Positions 24,710 to 33,644 of a stretch of 64,000 nucleotides of DNA are shown here, one piece after another (position 1 is the first letter of the stretch; each line of letters starts with the position of its first letter). The DNA is taken from positions 33,518 to 97,517 of the forward strand of contig JAFSGE010000041.1 in assembly GCA_017434885.1 (NCBI GenBank), read 5' to 3'. A program made the position numbers and the translations under genes. Under the pieces are notes generated by a model. The model had not been told where the DNA came from. It ran no database searches and saw nothing but the letters and a program-made list of their open reading frames with translations. This stretch comes from Lachnospiraceae bacterium (GTDB lineage: Bacteria > Bacillota > Clostridia > Lachnospirales > Lachnospiraceae).

Positions 24710-26352
24710 AAGAATTGAAGCGATATTTTTCTTATATAGGCAAATACAAGGTTGCTTACTGGACGGTTTTTATCATGACGCTAATTACTTCTGTTCTGTT
24801 AAATCTTGCGTATCCTTATATGAATAAACTGATTTTTAATGCAGTTGAATACCGAAGTAGCGAACTATTAAATAAGGCAATCATTCTTTGTATCATAGTA
24901 GTGCTGTTAAATTGTCTGGCACCCTACCGAAGATATTTTCAAATTAAAATAGTGCGGAAAATAGTATTTGATATAAAAATCAGACTTTTTGAAAAGCTGA
25001 TGAAAATGGATATGAACTATTATGAAAACCATCATAGCGGGGAAGCACTCAAAATATTGAATTGGGATGCCAATTCTTTAAAGGATTCATATTTTTCCCA
25101 TGTGTTTTGGGTGGCAGGCAGACTTGTAAATGGCGTTACATCTTTGGTTGCCATGCTGATATATAGCCCGACTTTGATGTTAGTATCAGTGGGATTTTGC
25201 CTGATAACTGTGTATATTTCCATCAGAATCAACAGGCAAATTAAAGAGGAAGATAAGAAAATTCAAAAAAGGGTATCTTCGCTTACCAATCGATTGAGTG
25301 ACATTCTGACAGGTTTTACCGAGCTAAAAATGTATCATGGAGCATCCATTGTTTATGATGATTTTTACAAAACAAATGAGACGGTGCTGGAGGAGGAAAC
25401 GGGACGGGCAGAGAAGGCAGCAGGGTTGGAAATGGTCGCATTTTTCTTGGGAATTCTGGCAAGTTTCGGAACTACTTTTGTAGGCGCTTATCTGGTTTCT
25501 GAAGGAAAACTGGATTACGGAACCGTTATGGCGGTAGTTTCTCTTCAGATGGGTGTCAGTACGTTAATGCAGGGATTCGGTTCTGCACTTACCACGTTTT
25601 CTGCTTCTTTGGTAAAGGCAGGCAGGGTATTTGACTTTTTGGAATCCGAGGGCGAAGAAAAGGCAGATGAGAAACTGCCTGAGGAAACTATTACAGAGAA
25701 AAGAGCAGAGAGATATCCCATTGAAGTAAAAAATGTGACTTTTTCTTATGACGGAGAAAGAAAAGCCCTAAAAGATTTTTCTATGCGACTTGCCAAAAAT
25801 GAAAAAGTAATGCTCAGGGGAGAATCCGGCTGTGGAAAGAGTACTTTGCTAAAACTGCTAATGGGCTTTTACCAAAAGAAAGAGGGAACCATCAGGCTGT
25901 ATGGAAAAGAAATAGACGAGTATTCCCTATTTCAGTTAAGACAGCTCATTACATATATGCCTCAGAGAAGTTATTTGTTTGAAGGAACTGTCAGGGAAAA
26001 CATTGCTATCGGTGCTGACGGAATGGGGAACATGACAGAGGATGAGATAACACGCGCAGCCAGGATGGCTTATGCCGATGAATTTATTCGTGAGCTACCG
26101 CAAGGATATGATACTTATGTAAGCGCAGGTGGCAGTAATTTTTCTGTAGGTCAAAGACAGAGAATTGCCCTTGCCAGAGCTTTTTTAAAGAATTCGCCAA
26201 TTCTTTTGATGGATGAACCGTCGTCGGCTTTAGATGCTCATAGTGAAAAAATGATTCACCGGGCGATGTCTGACTTAATGAAAAATAAAACGGTTATTAT
26301 GGTGACTCATCGTGAAATGGAATGGGAAGGGTTTTCGGTTGTTCATTTTTAG
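24706..26352 (+). CDS. ABC exporter subunit 2 (fused permease-ATPase, degenerate signature)
   Basis: This protein has the same architecture as its partner: six helices, then Walker A RGESGCGKST (about 370-379), Q-loop TYMPQRSYLF, signature NFSVGQRQR and Walker B ILLMDEPSSALD with a following switch His (VTHREMEW). The signature has V where LSGGQ has G, and the C-terminus is short. Together these suggest an asymmetric pair in which one ATP site is weak, as in other heterodimeric exporters. It has no separate promoter and is co-translated with subunit 1. Confidence 0.92.
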   Translation: MKELKRYFSYIGKYKVAYWTVFIMTLITSVLLNLAYPYMNKLIFNAVEYRSSELLNKAIILCIIVVLLNCLAPYRRYFQIKIVRKIVFDIKIRLFEKLMKMDMNYYENHHSGEALKILNWDANSLKDSYFSHVFWVAGRLVNGVTSLVAMLIYSPTLMLVSVGFCLITVYISIRINRQIKEEDKKIQKRVSSLTNRLSDILTGFTELKMYHGASIVYDDFYKTNETVLEEETGRAEKAAGLEMVAFFLGILASFGTTFVGAYLVSEGKLDYGTVMAVVSLQMGVSTLMQGFGSALTTFSASLVKAGRVFDFLESEGEEKADEKLPEETITEKRAERYPIEVKNVTFSYDGERKALKDFSMRLAKNEKVMLRGESGCGKSTLLKLLMGFYQKKEGTIRLYGKEIDEYSLFQLRQLITYMPQRSYLFEGTVRENIAIGADGMGNMTEDEITRAARMAYADEFIRELPQGYDTYVSAGGSNFSVGQRQRIALARAFLKNSPILLMDEPSSALDAHSEKMIHRAMSDLMKNKTVIMVTHREMEWEGFSVVHF

Positions 26353-26381
26353 GGAAAAAGTTATTCCATGCAAATATTCTG

Positions 26382-26413
26382 TGATATAATATGTGCGAAG
26401 CACATTTGGAATT
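26382..26413 (+). repeat. Direct repeat copy 1: extended -10 plus mini-hairpin
   Basis: A 32-bp unit, identical except for one base to 26441-26472. It begins with TGA-TATAAT (an extended -10 box) and runs directly into the perfect hairpin ATGTGC-GAA-GCACAT, ending TTGGAATT. It may be one of two tandem promoters of the flavin reductase gene. Confidence 0.7.
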
Positions 26414-26415
26414 GA

Positions 26416-26443
26416 TCATAGACTTGCAAAGCAATGTCTATGA
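26416..26443 (+). repeat. Inverted repeat between the two direct repeats
   Basis: TCATAGAC (26416-26423) pairs with GTCTATGA (26436-26443). The inside continues TTGC-AAA-GCAA with one bulged T, giving about 12 bp. It may end the exporter transcript or serve as an operator; there is no T-run. Confidence 0.55.
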
Positions 26444-26472
26444 TATAATATGTGCGAAGCACATCTGGAATT
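26441..26472 (+). repeat. Direct repeat copy 2: extended -10 plus mini-hairpin
   Basis: Second copy of the 32-bp unit, with C for T in the distal part. It ends 16 bp before the flavin reductase start codon, so a transcript starting here would carry the ATGTGC-GAA-GCACAT hairpin at its very 5' end. Confidence 0.7.
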
Positions 26473-26488
26473 ATGGGAGGAATGAAGC

Positions 26489-27040
26489 ATGAGCAGAGTA
26501 AACTTTGGCGCAAAGCCTTTTATGTACCCGATGCCGGTACTGATTGTAGGAACTTATGATGAAAACGGAGTCCCTAACGCTATGAACGCAGCATGGGGTA
26601 TTATCACGGACATGAATGAGATATCTATCAGCATGTCTGAGCACAAAACTACTGAAAATTTTGCAAAGACGGGAGCCTTTACTGTAAGCATCGCGACTGA
26701 GGATACTGTTGTGCCTTGCGATTATGTAGGTGTGGAGTCAGCAAGCAAGGTGCCTGACAAATTTACCAAAGCTGGATTTCATGCAACCAAGAGTGAATAT
26801 GTCAATGCGCCGCTGATTGATGAGCTTCCTATGGCACTTGAATGTAAGGTCAAGAGTTTTGAAGACGGTATTTTAGTAGGTGAAATTGTAAATGTGAATG
26901 CAGACGAGAGTATTCTTACGAATGGTCAGATTGATCCCCGGAAGTTAAAACCTATTACTTATGATCCGGTAAATCATGTTTACATCGGACTTGGTGAGAA
27001 AGTCGGAAATGCATTTAAAGACGGATTGAAGCTGAAATAA
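26489..27040 (+). CDS. Flavin reductase-like (FMN-binding split-barrel) protein
   Basis: At 183 aa it has the length of the flavin-reductase-like family. Characteristic parts are the start NFGAKPFMYPMPVLIVGTYD (PMPV strand), GVPNAMNAAWG for FMN contact, and FTVSIATEDTV followed by CDYVGVESA. Such proteins bind FMN and reduce it or act as small flavin-dependent oxidoreductases; the partner is unknown. GGGAGGAATGA precedes the ATG. The gene lies immediately behind two repeated promoter/hairpin units. Confidence 0.9.
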   Translation: MSRVNFGAKPFMYPMPVLIVGTYDENGVPNAMNAAWGIITDMNEISISMSEHKTTENFAKTGAFTVSIATEDTVVPCDYVGVESASKVPDKFTKAGFHATKSEYVNAPLIDELPMALECKVKSFEDGILVGEIVNVNADESILTNGQIDPRKLKPITYDPVNHVYIGLGEKVGNAFKDGLKLK

Positions 27041-27073
27041 AATTCTTTATCACATTACAATAGGAGCATAGCC

Positions 27074-28726
27074 ATGAAAAAGAGATTTTTGGTAGCAATA
27101 ATTTTAAGTATAGTTTTATGTATGGTGGGTTGTAACGTGCAGAAAGTGACGCAATCTGTTATATCTGAGAATGGGCAGGAAGAGCAACAAACAGAACCAA
27201 ATAAGGATGATGAGCAGGAAACTGTTGCGGTAACAGAGCCACAAGGTGAACCTGAAACGTCAGAGAAACACAATAGTGAGACAGACCCTGAGAAGACACA
27301 TTCAGAAGAGAAAGGAGCACCCAATGCGGTCTATCTTGATGTTACTTTTGAGGAACATTGGGACAGCTATTATGATGATGTTTTCCTGATGAGTGGAAAA
27401 TATAATTCTATTGATTTACAAATCACTGACTATCCGGCATTGACGAAGGCAGTGAATACATTCAATGCAGAGTATATTGCGCAGACGCAAGGATATGTTG
27501 ATAAGATAAAAGAGAATGCGCTGTCAGATTATAAAGAAAGTTCACCGGATAATTGGATGGGGCCATATGAATTTGAGTCAGAGATGATTTTAAAACGCGC
27601 CGATGATGAAGTACTGGCGGTGGAAGAACAGATTTACTCTTATGAAGGCGGTATTCACGGGCTCTCTTTTTATAATACTTATAATTTTGATGTACAGACA
27701 GGTGAGTGGATTGCACTGGAAAATGTGATTACCGATATGGATAGTCTGCCCGATATTTTGGAGGCAGAGATTATAGGAAAATATCCGGATTTAGAACCTT
27801 GGAAGGAACCTTTGGCAGATGTTTTCCGGGATTATATTTCTCCTGTGCAGGAGGAATACCAACCTACATTTACATGGACTTTGGGATATGATGGTGTGAC
27901 TTTTTATTTTAGTAATTATGAAATTGGAAGTTATGCGGAGGGGCTACAACAGATAACGGTTTGCTATAGTGAGTATCCGCAGATTTTTGATGACGGTTAC
28001 TTTAAAAATGTGGATGACAGTTATGTGATGGAATTGGATGATTTATGGAGTGGAACGGATACGGATTTAAACGGTGATGGAATTACGGACTACGTTTCCG
28101 TAACGTGCAATTATGATTATGAAATGGATTATATTGAATCTTACAACGTAACCGTAAACGGAAATACCTTCACGCAGGAAAGCTATGGTTATGGATACAA
28201 AAGCTATCTGTTAAAAGCAGAGGACCGGAATTACATATATGTGGAACGGATGGTAGAGAATGATTATCGGCTGATAACCGTATTTGAGATTACGCCAAAT
28301 TCTGTGGAATATATGGGCGAAACCGGCGGTGGTATAGGTTGTTTTACCAATCCTTTTAATTTTGAAGTAGAAAAGCGCATGGATGTGTTGAGTACTTACA
28401 CCGCATCGGCAGACTGCTATGTGGGAGATGACGGAATGCCCGTGGAAAAAAATGGAATTTATGAAGTGAAAAGTGATATATCTATTACATCCATAGCAGA
28501 AATTGAGGCGGAACTGGTAGATGAAGAAGGCAATCTCACAGGAGAAGGATATTGCTTCCCGGCAGGAACCGACTTTAAGTTTATGGCTACAGACGGAGAG
28601 ACCTTTGCGGATATGCTGACAAGTGACGGTCAAAGATGCAGATTATATACAGAAAATGGATGGCCTGTTACCGTAAACGGCAGAAACGCGGAAGAATGTT
28701 TTGAAATGCTCTGGTATGCAGGGTAA
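27074..28726 (+). CDS. Lipoprotein with DUF4163/DUF3298 (RsiV-like) domains
   Basis: MKKRFLVAIILSIVLCMVGC is a lipoprotein signal with lipobox MVGC, giving a membrane-attached exported protein. A low-complexity Glu/Thr-rich linker (about 30-85) leads to a DUF4163-DUF3298 pair (about 90-310). The recognisable core is YSYEGGIHGLSFYNTYNFDVQTG, read in two parts, as in the lysozyme-sensing anti-sigma factor RsiV. The C-terminal half starts with DLNGDGITDYVSV, a Ca2+-loop or FG-GAP-like motif, and is unassigned. AGGAG precedes the ATG. A sensing or polymer-binding role at the envelope is plausible but unproven. Confidence 0.8.
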   Translation: MKKRFLVAIILSIVLCMVGCNVQKVTQSVISENGQEEQQTEPNKDDEQETVAVTEPQGEPETSEKHNSETDPEKTHSEEKGAPNAVYLDVTFEEHWDSYYDDVFLMSGKYNSIDLQITDYPALTKAVNTFNAEYIAQTQGYVDKIKENALSDYKESSPDNWMGPYEFESEMILKRADDEVLAVEEQIYSYEGGIHGLSFYNTYNFDVQTGEWIALENVITDMDSLPDILEAEIIGKYPDLEPWKEPLADVFRDYISPVQEEYQPTFTWTLGYDGVTFYFSNYEIGSYAEGLQQITVCYSEYPQIFDDGYFKNVDDSYVMELDDLWSGTDTDLNGDGITDYVSVTCNYDYEMDYIESYNVTVNGNTFTQESYGYGYKSYLLKAEDRNYIYVERMVENDYRLITVFEITPNSVEYMGETGGGIGCFTNPFNFEVEKRMDVLSTYTASADCYVGDDGMPVEKNGIYEVKSDISITSIAEIEAELVDEEGNLTGEGYCFPAGTDFKFMATDGETFADMLTSDGQRCRLYTENGWPVTVNGRNAEECFEMLWYAG

Positions 28727-28741
28727 AAGGAGTTTAACAAT

Positions 28742-29257
28742 ATGACATTAGCAGACAGATTTGAATTTCGCAGTATCAGACCGGGAGAGGAAGACAGGGC
28801 GGTTGCCATTGAGCAGATATGTTTTCCGCCCCACGAGGCCTGTTCTGAGAAACATATGAAGGAGAGAATTGGCAAGGCACCGGAGCTTTTCTTAGTGGCA
28901 GTGAATAAAGAAACCGGAGAAATTGCAGGATTTTTGAATGGCATTGCAACAAATGAAATATCTTTTAGGGATGAATTTTTTACAGATATAAGCCTGTATA
29001 ACCCATTAGGCAAAAATGTCATGTTGCTTGGTCTTGATGTGCTTCCCGAATACCGCGGGCAGGGACTTGCAAGAGAAATTGTGCACCGCTATGCACAGCG
29101 TGAACGGCAAAATGGGCGCAATATGCTTACTTTGACCTGCCTTCAGGAAAAAGTAGAAATGTATCAAAGGATGGGATTTCGTGATGACGGAATTGCCAAT
29201 TCTGCATGGGGCGGCGAAGAGTGGCACCAAATGAGTCTTCCCATAAAGGATTTATAA
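28742..29257 (+). CDS. GNAT family N-acetyltransferase
   Basis: The GNAT fold is visible: strand FEFRSIRPGEEDRAVAIEQI, motif A LGLDVLPEYRGQGLAREIVH (acetyl-CoA pyrophosphate loop RGQGLA) and motif B NMLTLTCLQEKVEMYQRMGF (YQRMGF). It transfers acetyl from acetyl-CoA to an unknown amine. It follows the lipoprotein gene by 15 bp and may share its transcript. Confidence 0.9.
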   Translation: MTLADRFEFRSIRPGEEDRAVAIEQICFPPHEACSEKHMKERIGKAPELFLVAVNKETGEIAGFLNGIATNEISFRDEFFTDISLYNPLGKNVMLLGLDVLPEYRGQGLAREIVHRYAQRERQNGRNMLTLTCLQEKVEMYQRMGFRDDGIANSAWGGEEWHQMSLPIKDL

Positions 29258-29358
29258 AAAATAATAAAGCATACAAAATATTCCATTTTATCAATAGAAG
29301 TAATTTGAGAAATATGGTAAAATAAAGCAAGCTGTCATTACGAGAATGAGGGGGCATA

Positions 29359-31479
29359 ATGATGCAGACATATGACCAAAAATATTTTGATGCGAAAGCA
29401 AACAGAAGGGCAGGTACCACCTGGCTTACTTTGATGATTATCGTAACTGTTTACTACGGTGTGAAGATGGCAGAGGGAGAAGTCGGACTGAACTGGTTCA
29501 TTTTATTTTCTGTCGTAGGATGGGCAGAGTACATATTCGGCGGGCTGATGTTAAAGCTGAAGGGAATGGACAACCCAAATTATAAGTGGATACTTGGACT
29601 TGGATATCTTACTTTTTTTGCGGTTATTGCGTGGACTTCTCTGGATGAAGTATCTTATGTATTTATTTTACCGTTGATTTCGATTTTGATTCTTTATAAA
29701 AACCCGAAATTAATTAAGGTTATGATGTGGGCAACCATGTTTGTACTGATTACCAGTAACCTTTACAAAGGCCGGGTAAAAGGTATGATGGAATTTGTTT
29801 CCAGTATTGACTGTGCATTGCAGTTTGCCATTGTTTTGTGCTGTTATGCATGTACCAACATGGCGATTAAGCATTTAGTAGAGTCAGACGGCGCACTGAC
29901 AGGCTCTATTTCCGGCAATTTGGAGAGAGTGGTACAGACCGTTGAAAAGGTAAAAGTGGCAAGTAATGAAATTGTGGACGGCGTTACGGTAGTGAGAGAG
30001 CTTGCGGATGAAAACCGTATGGGAGCAGAAGATGTCGTAACGGATATGCAGAATCTTTCCGATGACAACGGCGTTCTAAATGATAAAACAATGTCTTCCA
30101 TGGAGATGACAAATGTTATCGATACACAGGTAAACAATGTGGCAGACCTGATGGACCAGGTGGTTACATTAATTGAGGCATCTGTAGAACATGCAAATAT
30201 CAGCTCCGAGGAACTGACAGAAGTAGTCGAAACTACCAACAAAATGGCAGAGCTTTCTGCAGAGGTAGAAAAGGTTCTCGGAGAATTTAAAGAAGAATTC
30301 CAGAACGTTAAGAATGAAACAGGAACCATTGAAGGAATTACTTCAAAAACTAACCTGCTTGCATTAAATGCATCCATTGAAGCAGCGAGAGCCGGAGAGG
30401 CAGGCAAAGGTTTTGCGGTAGTTGCAAATGAAATCCGGGAACTCAGTAGCGGAACCCAGAATTCTTCCAACAGAATTATGAGTGCTCTTGGTCATTTGGA
30501 AGAGACCTCCGAAAGAATGCTTGAAGCAATTTCCGAAACGGTTGAACTGATTCAGGTAAATATTGAAAAGGTTTCGCACGTAGACAGAAGTGTTACGGAT
30601 ATCACTAATGATGCCACTTCACTTGGTGCTAATATTAAGATAGTGGACAGTGCGGTTAAAGAAGTGGAAGCCTCCAATAAAATACTTGCCGATAACATGA
30701 AGCAGGTATGCGATGTTATGGAGGTTATGACAGGAAGAATCAATAAAGCGGAAGTTATAACCAAAGAAATGCTCAGCAAGTATGAAGAAAGTGCTAAGAG
30801 TGCCGGAAATATTGAAACGGTAGTGGGACATTTGATGGAAGAGCTTGGTGTCGGCGGCTTTATGGGTATTCAGGATGTAAGAAGCGGCATGAAGATAGCA
30901 GTAGCTCTCAAAAATGCAGCAACAGCGAAGAAGGAATACGTCGGCGAAGTAGTTGATTGCGTTAATGAAAAGATATACGTGACATTGGAAGATAACGGAC
31001 AGGACATTATTGATAAAAAAGAAAAGCATGCCCTTTGTCAGCTTCGAATTGTGGTTGATAATGTACTTTACAGTTGGGACAATATTGATTTTCAGTTCAG
31101 TAAAGGTGGCGAGGCCGGAAAGTATTGTCTTACCGTAGAAAGTAATCCGCAGGTATTTAACAGAAGAAAATATCCCAGAATGCCTCTTGCAAATCCTTGT
31201 ACCATTAAGTTAAAAGCCGGTAATGAAATTTATGCGGGAAGAATGGTAAATATCAGTGCAAACGGTTTTGCTTTTGCAAGCCGGGAGAGTCAGTTTACCC
31301 AGTGGAAAGGCAAAGATATTACTGTTGAGGTAAATAATTTCGGTATTTTAAACGGAAAAGCGCTGGAAGGATGTATTATCAGAACATCCAACAATGACGG
31401 TGAATACATCGTAGGATGCAGAATGCCGCAGGACAGTGAAGCAATCAAAGAGTATGTAAATCAGAACTATAGTGAATAA
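29359..31479 (+). CDS. Methyl-accepting chemotaxis protein with C-terminal PilZ (c-di-GMP) domain
   Basis: The N-terminal part has several closely spaced membrane helices (about 18-180) and no large extracellular sensor. A long coiled-coil signalling domain follows. Its hairpin tip is KTNLLALNASIEAARAGEA (from about residue 331), the contact site for CheA/CheW. After the coiled coil comes a PilZ domain (about 601-700) with NRRKYPRM (RxxxR) and NISANGFAF (the N/DxSxxG element), the two c-di-GMP-binding motifs. At 706 aa it is longer than an ordinary receptor of this type by this addition. It should link c-di-GMP level to chemotaxis signalling. A GAGGGGG ribosome site precedes the start, and a strong terminator follows. 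Confidence 0.9.
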   Translation: MMQTYDQKYFDAKANRRAGTTWLTLMIIVTVYYGVKMAEGEVGLNWFILFSVVGWAEYIFGGLMLKLKGMDNPNYKWILGLGYLTFFAVIAWTSLDEVSYVFILPLISILILYKNPKLIKVMMWATMFVLITSNLYKGRVKGMMEFVSSIDCALQFAIVLCCYACTNMAIKHLVESDGALTGSISGNLERVVQTVEKVKVASNEIVDGVTVVRELADENRMGAEDVVTDMQNLSDDNGVLNDKTMSSMEMTNVIDTQVNNVADLMDQVVTLIEASVEHANISSEELTEVVETTNKMAELSAEVEKVLGEFKEEFQNVKNETGTIEGITSKTNLLALNASIEAARAGEAGKGFAVVANEIRELSSGTQNSSNRIMSALGHLEETSERMLEAISETVELIQVNIEKVSHVDRSVTDITNDATSLGANIKIVDSAVKEVEASNKILADNMKQVCDVMEVMTGRINKAEVITKEMLSKYEESAKSAGNIETVVGHLMEELGVGGFMGIQDVRSGMKIAVALKNAATAKKEYVGEVVDCVNEKIYVTLEDNGQDIIDKKEKHALCQLRIVVDNVLYSWDNIDFQFSKGGEAGKYCLTVESNPQVFNRRKYPRMPLANPCTIKLKAGNEIYAGRMVNISANGFAFASRESQFTQWKGKDITVEVNNFGILNGKALEGCIIRTSNNDGEYIVGCRMPQDSEAIKEYVNQNYSE

Positions 31480-31507
31480 AAAAATAAGTAAGATATATTA
31501 TAAAAAG

Positions 31508-31545
31508 AAAGCACTCCTGAATTTTTGACAGTTCAGGAGTGCTTT
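31508..31545. terminator. Bidirectional terminator between the chemoreceptor and tspO genes
   Basis: AAAGCACTCCTGAA (31508-31521) and TTCAGGAGTGCTTT (31532-31545) pair perfectly over 14 bp. A-rich sequence flanks it on the left, so it can also terminate the minus-strand gene. Confidence 0.85.
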
Positions 31546-31571
31546 GTCATAATGCGTTTAACGTTTTTATT

Positions 31572-32042
31572 TTAATTTAAGAGAGTAATTGCCAGATTCA
31601 GGTATCCGGCAAAAGTTACCCAAAGCAGATAAGGGATTAGTAAGTATGCTGCAGGTTTTGAAATCCGGTAAAAGGTTACAATAGTATAAATGATAAATGC
31701 CCACAAAAGAAGTAACCAGAAAAAGGCAAAGAGATACCATTCCAACCTAAAAAAGAAAATAGACCAGAAGAAGTTAACTATCAGTTGAATAGCATATACA
31801 AAAATGGCATTGTTAATTTCTTCTTTGGGTTTATCGGAAGACAATATTAGGTAAGAAGCAATTCCCATCAGAGTATAAAGAATTGTCCACACAATGGGAA
31901 ACAAAAATCCCGGCGGCGACAAAGGCGGCTGATTCAGTTGCCCGAATGATACCATGGCATCACGCGTAATATAGGCGGCGAGCCCTCCTACCAAAAGCGG
32001 AATTGCGATGCAGATAATAAGTTGTTTTAAATTTATTTTCAA
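31572..32042 (-). CDS. tspO: TspO/MBR family tryptophan-rich sensory protein
   Basis: The protein has 156 residues and five membrane helices. TspO hallmarks include LNQPPLSPPGFLFPIVWTILY (read in two parts: a Pro-rich loop, then the PIVWTILY helix) and YAIQLIVNFFWSIFFFR, followed by WAFIIYTIVTFYR. The family binds porphyrins, cholesterol-like molecules and drugs in the membrane; bacterial members influence tetrapyrrole metabolism and stress responses. The start is TTG, with GGAGGTGA seven bases upstream. It ends at the terminator shared with the chemoreceptor gene. Confidence 0.93.
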   Translation of the reverse strand: MKINLKQLIICIAIPLLVGGLAAYITRDAMVSFGQLNQPPLSPPGFLFPIVWTILYTLMGIASYLILSSDKPKEEINNAIFVYAIQLIVNFFWSIFFFRLEWYLFAFFWLLLLWAFIIYTIVTFYRISKPAAYLLIPYLLWVTFAGYLNLAITLLN

Positions 32043-32123
32043 AAAATCACCTCCGTATTTTATATGAACAAAAGGGAAAGAATATGTACAGAAAGCAAAA
32101 AATTAGCAAAAGCGGAGGTAATT

Positions 32124-32558
32124 ATGGATAGAGACGATACTGTAAAATTGTTAAAGGAATGTGATGCCGGAACAAAAATGGCAGTTTCATCAATAGATGA
32201 AGTGTTAGAGAGCATCAGTGATTCGCAGATGAAGAAGCTGTTACAGGAAACCAAAGACCACCATGAAATGCTGGAAAATGAAATTTGCAAAATGCTGGAT
32301 AAGTACGATGCTGCAGAAAAAGACCCGAACCCTATTGCAAAAGGAATGTCCTGGCTTAAGACAAATATGAAGATGAGCATGGACGGAAGTGATGCCACAG
32401 TAGCAGATTTGATAACAGATGGCTGTAACATGGGCGTAAAAACGCTCAACAAGTATCTGAATCAATACGAAAATGCTGACAAGGAATCCAAGGAAATTTG
32501 CGGCAGGCTGATATCAATTGAAGAGAAGCTTTGCAAGGAATTAAGAGAATATTTGTAA
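32124..32558 (+). CDS. DUF2383-like ferritin-fold helical protein
   Basis: This 144-aa all-helical protein starts at the ATG preceded by GCGGAGG; the frame is open upstream but without a ribosome site. It contains four predicted helices (VKLLKECDAGTKMAVSSIDE, SDSQMKKLLQETKDHHEML, ATVADLITDGCNMGVKTLNK, ESKEICGRLISIEEKLCKEL), fitting the DUF2383/PA2169 group with a ferritin-like four-helix bundle. HHEMLENEI could provide metal ligands, but this is not shown. Function unknown. Confidence 0.7.
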   Translation: MDRDDTVKLLKECDAGTKMAVSSIDEVLESISDSQMKKLLQETKDHHEMLENEICKMLDKYDAAEKDPNPIAKGMSWLKTNMKMSMDGSDATVADLITDGCNMGVKTLNKYLNQYENADKESKEICGRLISIEEKLCKELREYL

Positions 32559-32766
32559 GAAAAGCAAAAATATTTATCAGCCGTTGTTCTGTGTCGAATA
32601 ACGGCGATAAATTACATAGATTTCAAATTGTTTATAAATTGTTTAGATGCGTAAAGAGATTTCATGTTGTATAATATGATAGAAAATTTTGTAAGAATGA
32701 CAAAAAATGTATATTGTTTTTTGCTGTTCTATGTTATGATTAAAATAGCCATCGGAGGAATGATTT

Positions 32767-33594
32767 TTGAAACAAAAGATGCGCAATTTTTGGAAAGCTG
32801 TTATGTTTGAACTGAAAGAAAACCGAAGCACATTTCTGGTATATACCGGACTGCGCTTTTTGGTTCTTTGCGTTCTGATTATGCAGATTTTTAACCAAAA
32901 CTATCAAAATGTTTTCTTATGTCTTTTAACCTTGGGGCTTATGATAGTTCCCAGTATCATTCAGGCTGCATTTAAGGTGGAGTTTCCGTCTCCCCTGGAA
33001 ATTGTTATTTTGGTGTTTATCTTTGCAGCAGAAATTCTGGGTGAAATCAGTGCGTTTTATATCAAATTTCCATATTGGGATACCGTGCTTCATACGCTGA
33101 ACGGATTTTTATGTGCGGCGGTGGGCTTTTCACTGGTTGATATCATGAATCGCCAAAAAAGACTGTTATTTGAATTGTCGCCGCTTTTTACGGCTATTGT
33201 GGCATTTTGTTTTTCCATGACAATAGGGGTGTTATGGGAGTTCTTTGAATTTGGAATGGATTGTTTCTTTAGTCTTGACATGCAGAAGGATACGGTGATT
33301 TATGAAATTTCTTCTACATTTCTTGACCCGCTTAAGGACAACAATACATTAATTATCAAAGATATACAGAATGTAGCGGTAAACGGAGAGGTGCTGGATG
33401 TATCGGGATATTTGGATGTAGGATTATATGATACCATGTATGATTTGATAGTCAATTTCATCGGTGCTACCGTGTTTTCCGTTATGGGATATTTTTACAT
33501 TAAGTATCGTGACACAAAGAGTCTGATAAAGGGGCTTGTTCCTGAGCCTTGGTCAAAGGAGAAGGCAGCAGGACGGAATAAACCGGAAGAGTAA
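32767..33594 (+). CDS. Polytopic membrane protein of the DUF2238/YjdF-like type
   Basis: At least six hydrophobic helices are present. The central block YIKFPYWDTVLHTLNGFLCA (WDTVLHTLNG) and TIGVLWEFFEFGMDC (GVLWEFFE) are the conserved cores of the DUF2238 family, whose function is unknown. The start is TTG with GGAGG eight bases upstream. A hydrophilic insert (about 170-220) interrupts the last helices. It is not obviously co-transcribed with the upstream gene, as 208 bp separate them. Confidence 0.7.
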   Translation: MKQKMRNFWKAVMFELKENRSTFLVYTGLRFLVLCVLIMQIFNQNYQNVFLCLLTLGLMIVPSIIQAAFKVEFPSPLEIVILVFIFAAEILGEISAFYIKFPYWDTVLHTLNGFLCAAVGFSLVDIMNRQKRLLFELSPLFTAIVAFCFSMTIGVLWEFFEFGMDCFFSLDMQKDTVIYEISSTFLDPLKDNNTLIIKDIQNVAVNGEVLDVSGYLDVGLYDTMYDLIVNFIGATVFSVMGYFYIKYRDTKSLIKGLVPEPWSKEKAAGRNKPEE

Positions 33595-33644
33595 AAGGGA
33601 AAAACAAAAATGGGGTAAATATTTCAGATTAAGAGGGATAGGTA

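Noticed and set aside
26382-26472. CRISPR-like direct repeats
   Set aside because: Only two copies, each containing a promoter box, with a palindromic spacer and no cas genes.
29844-30470. 208-codon minus-strand ORF opposite the chemoreceptor
   Set aside because: Ser/Thr-rich antisense of a coiled-coil domain, a common artefact.
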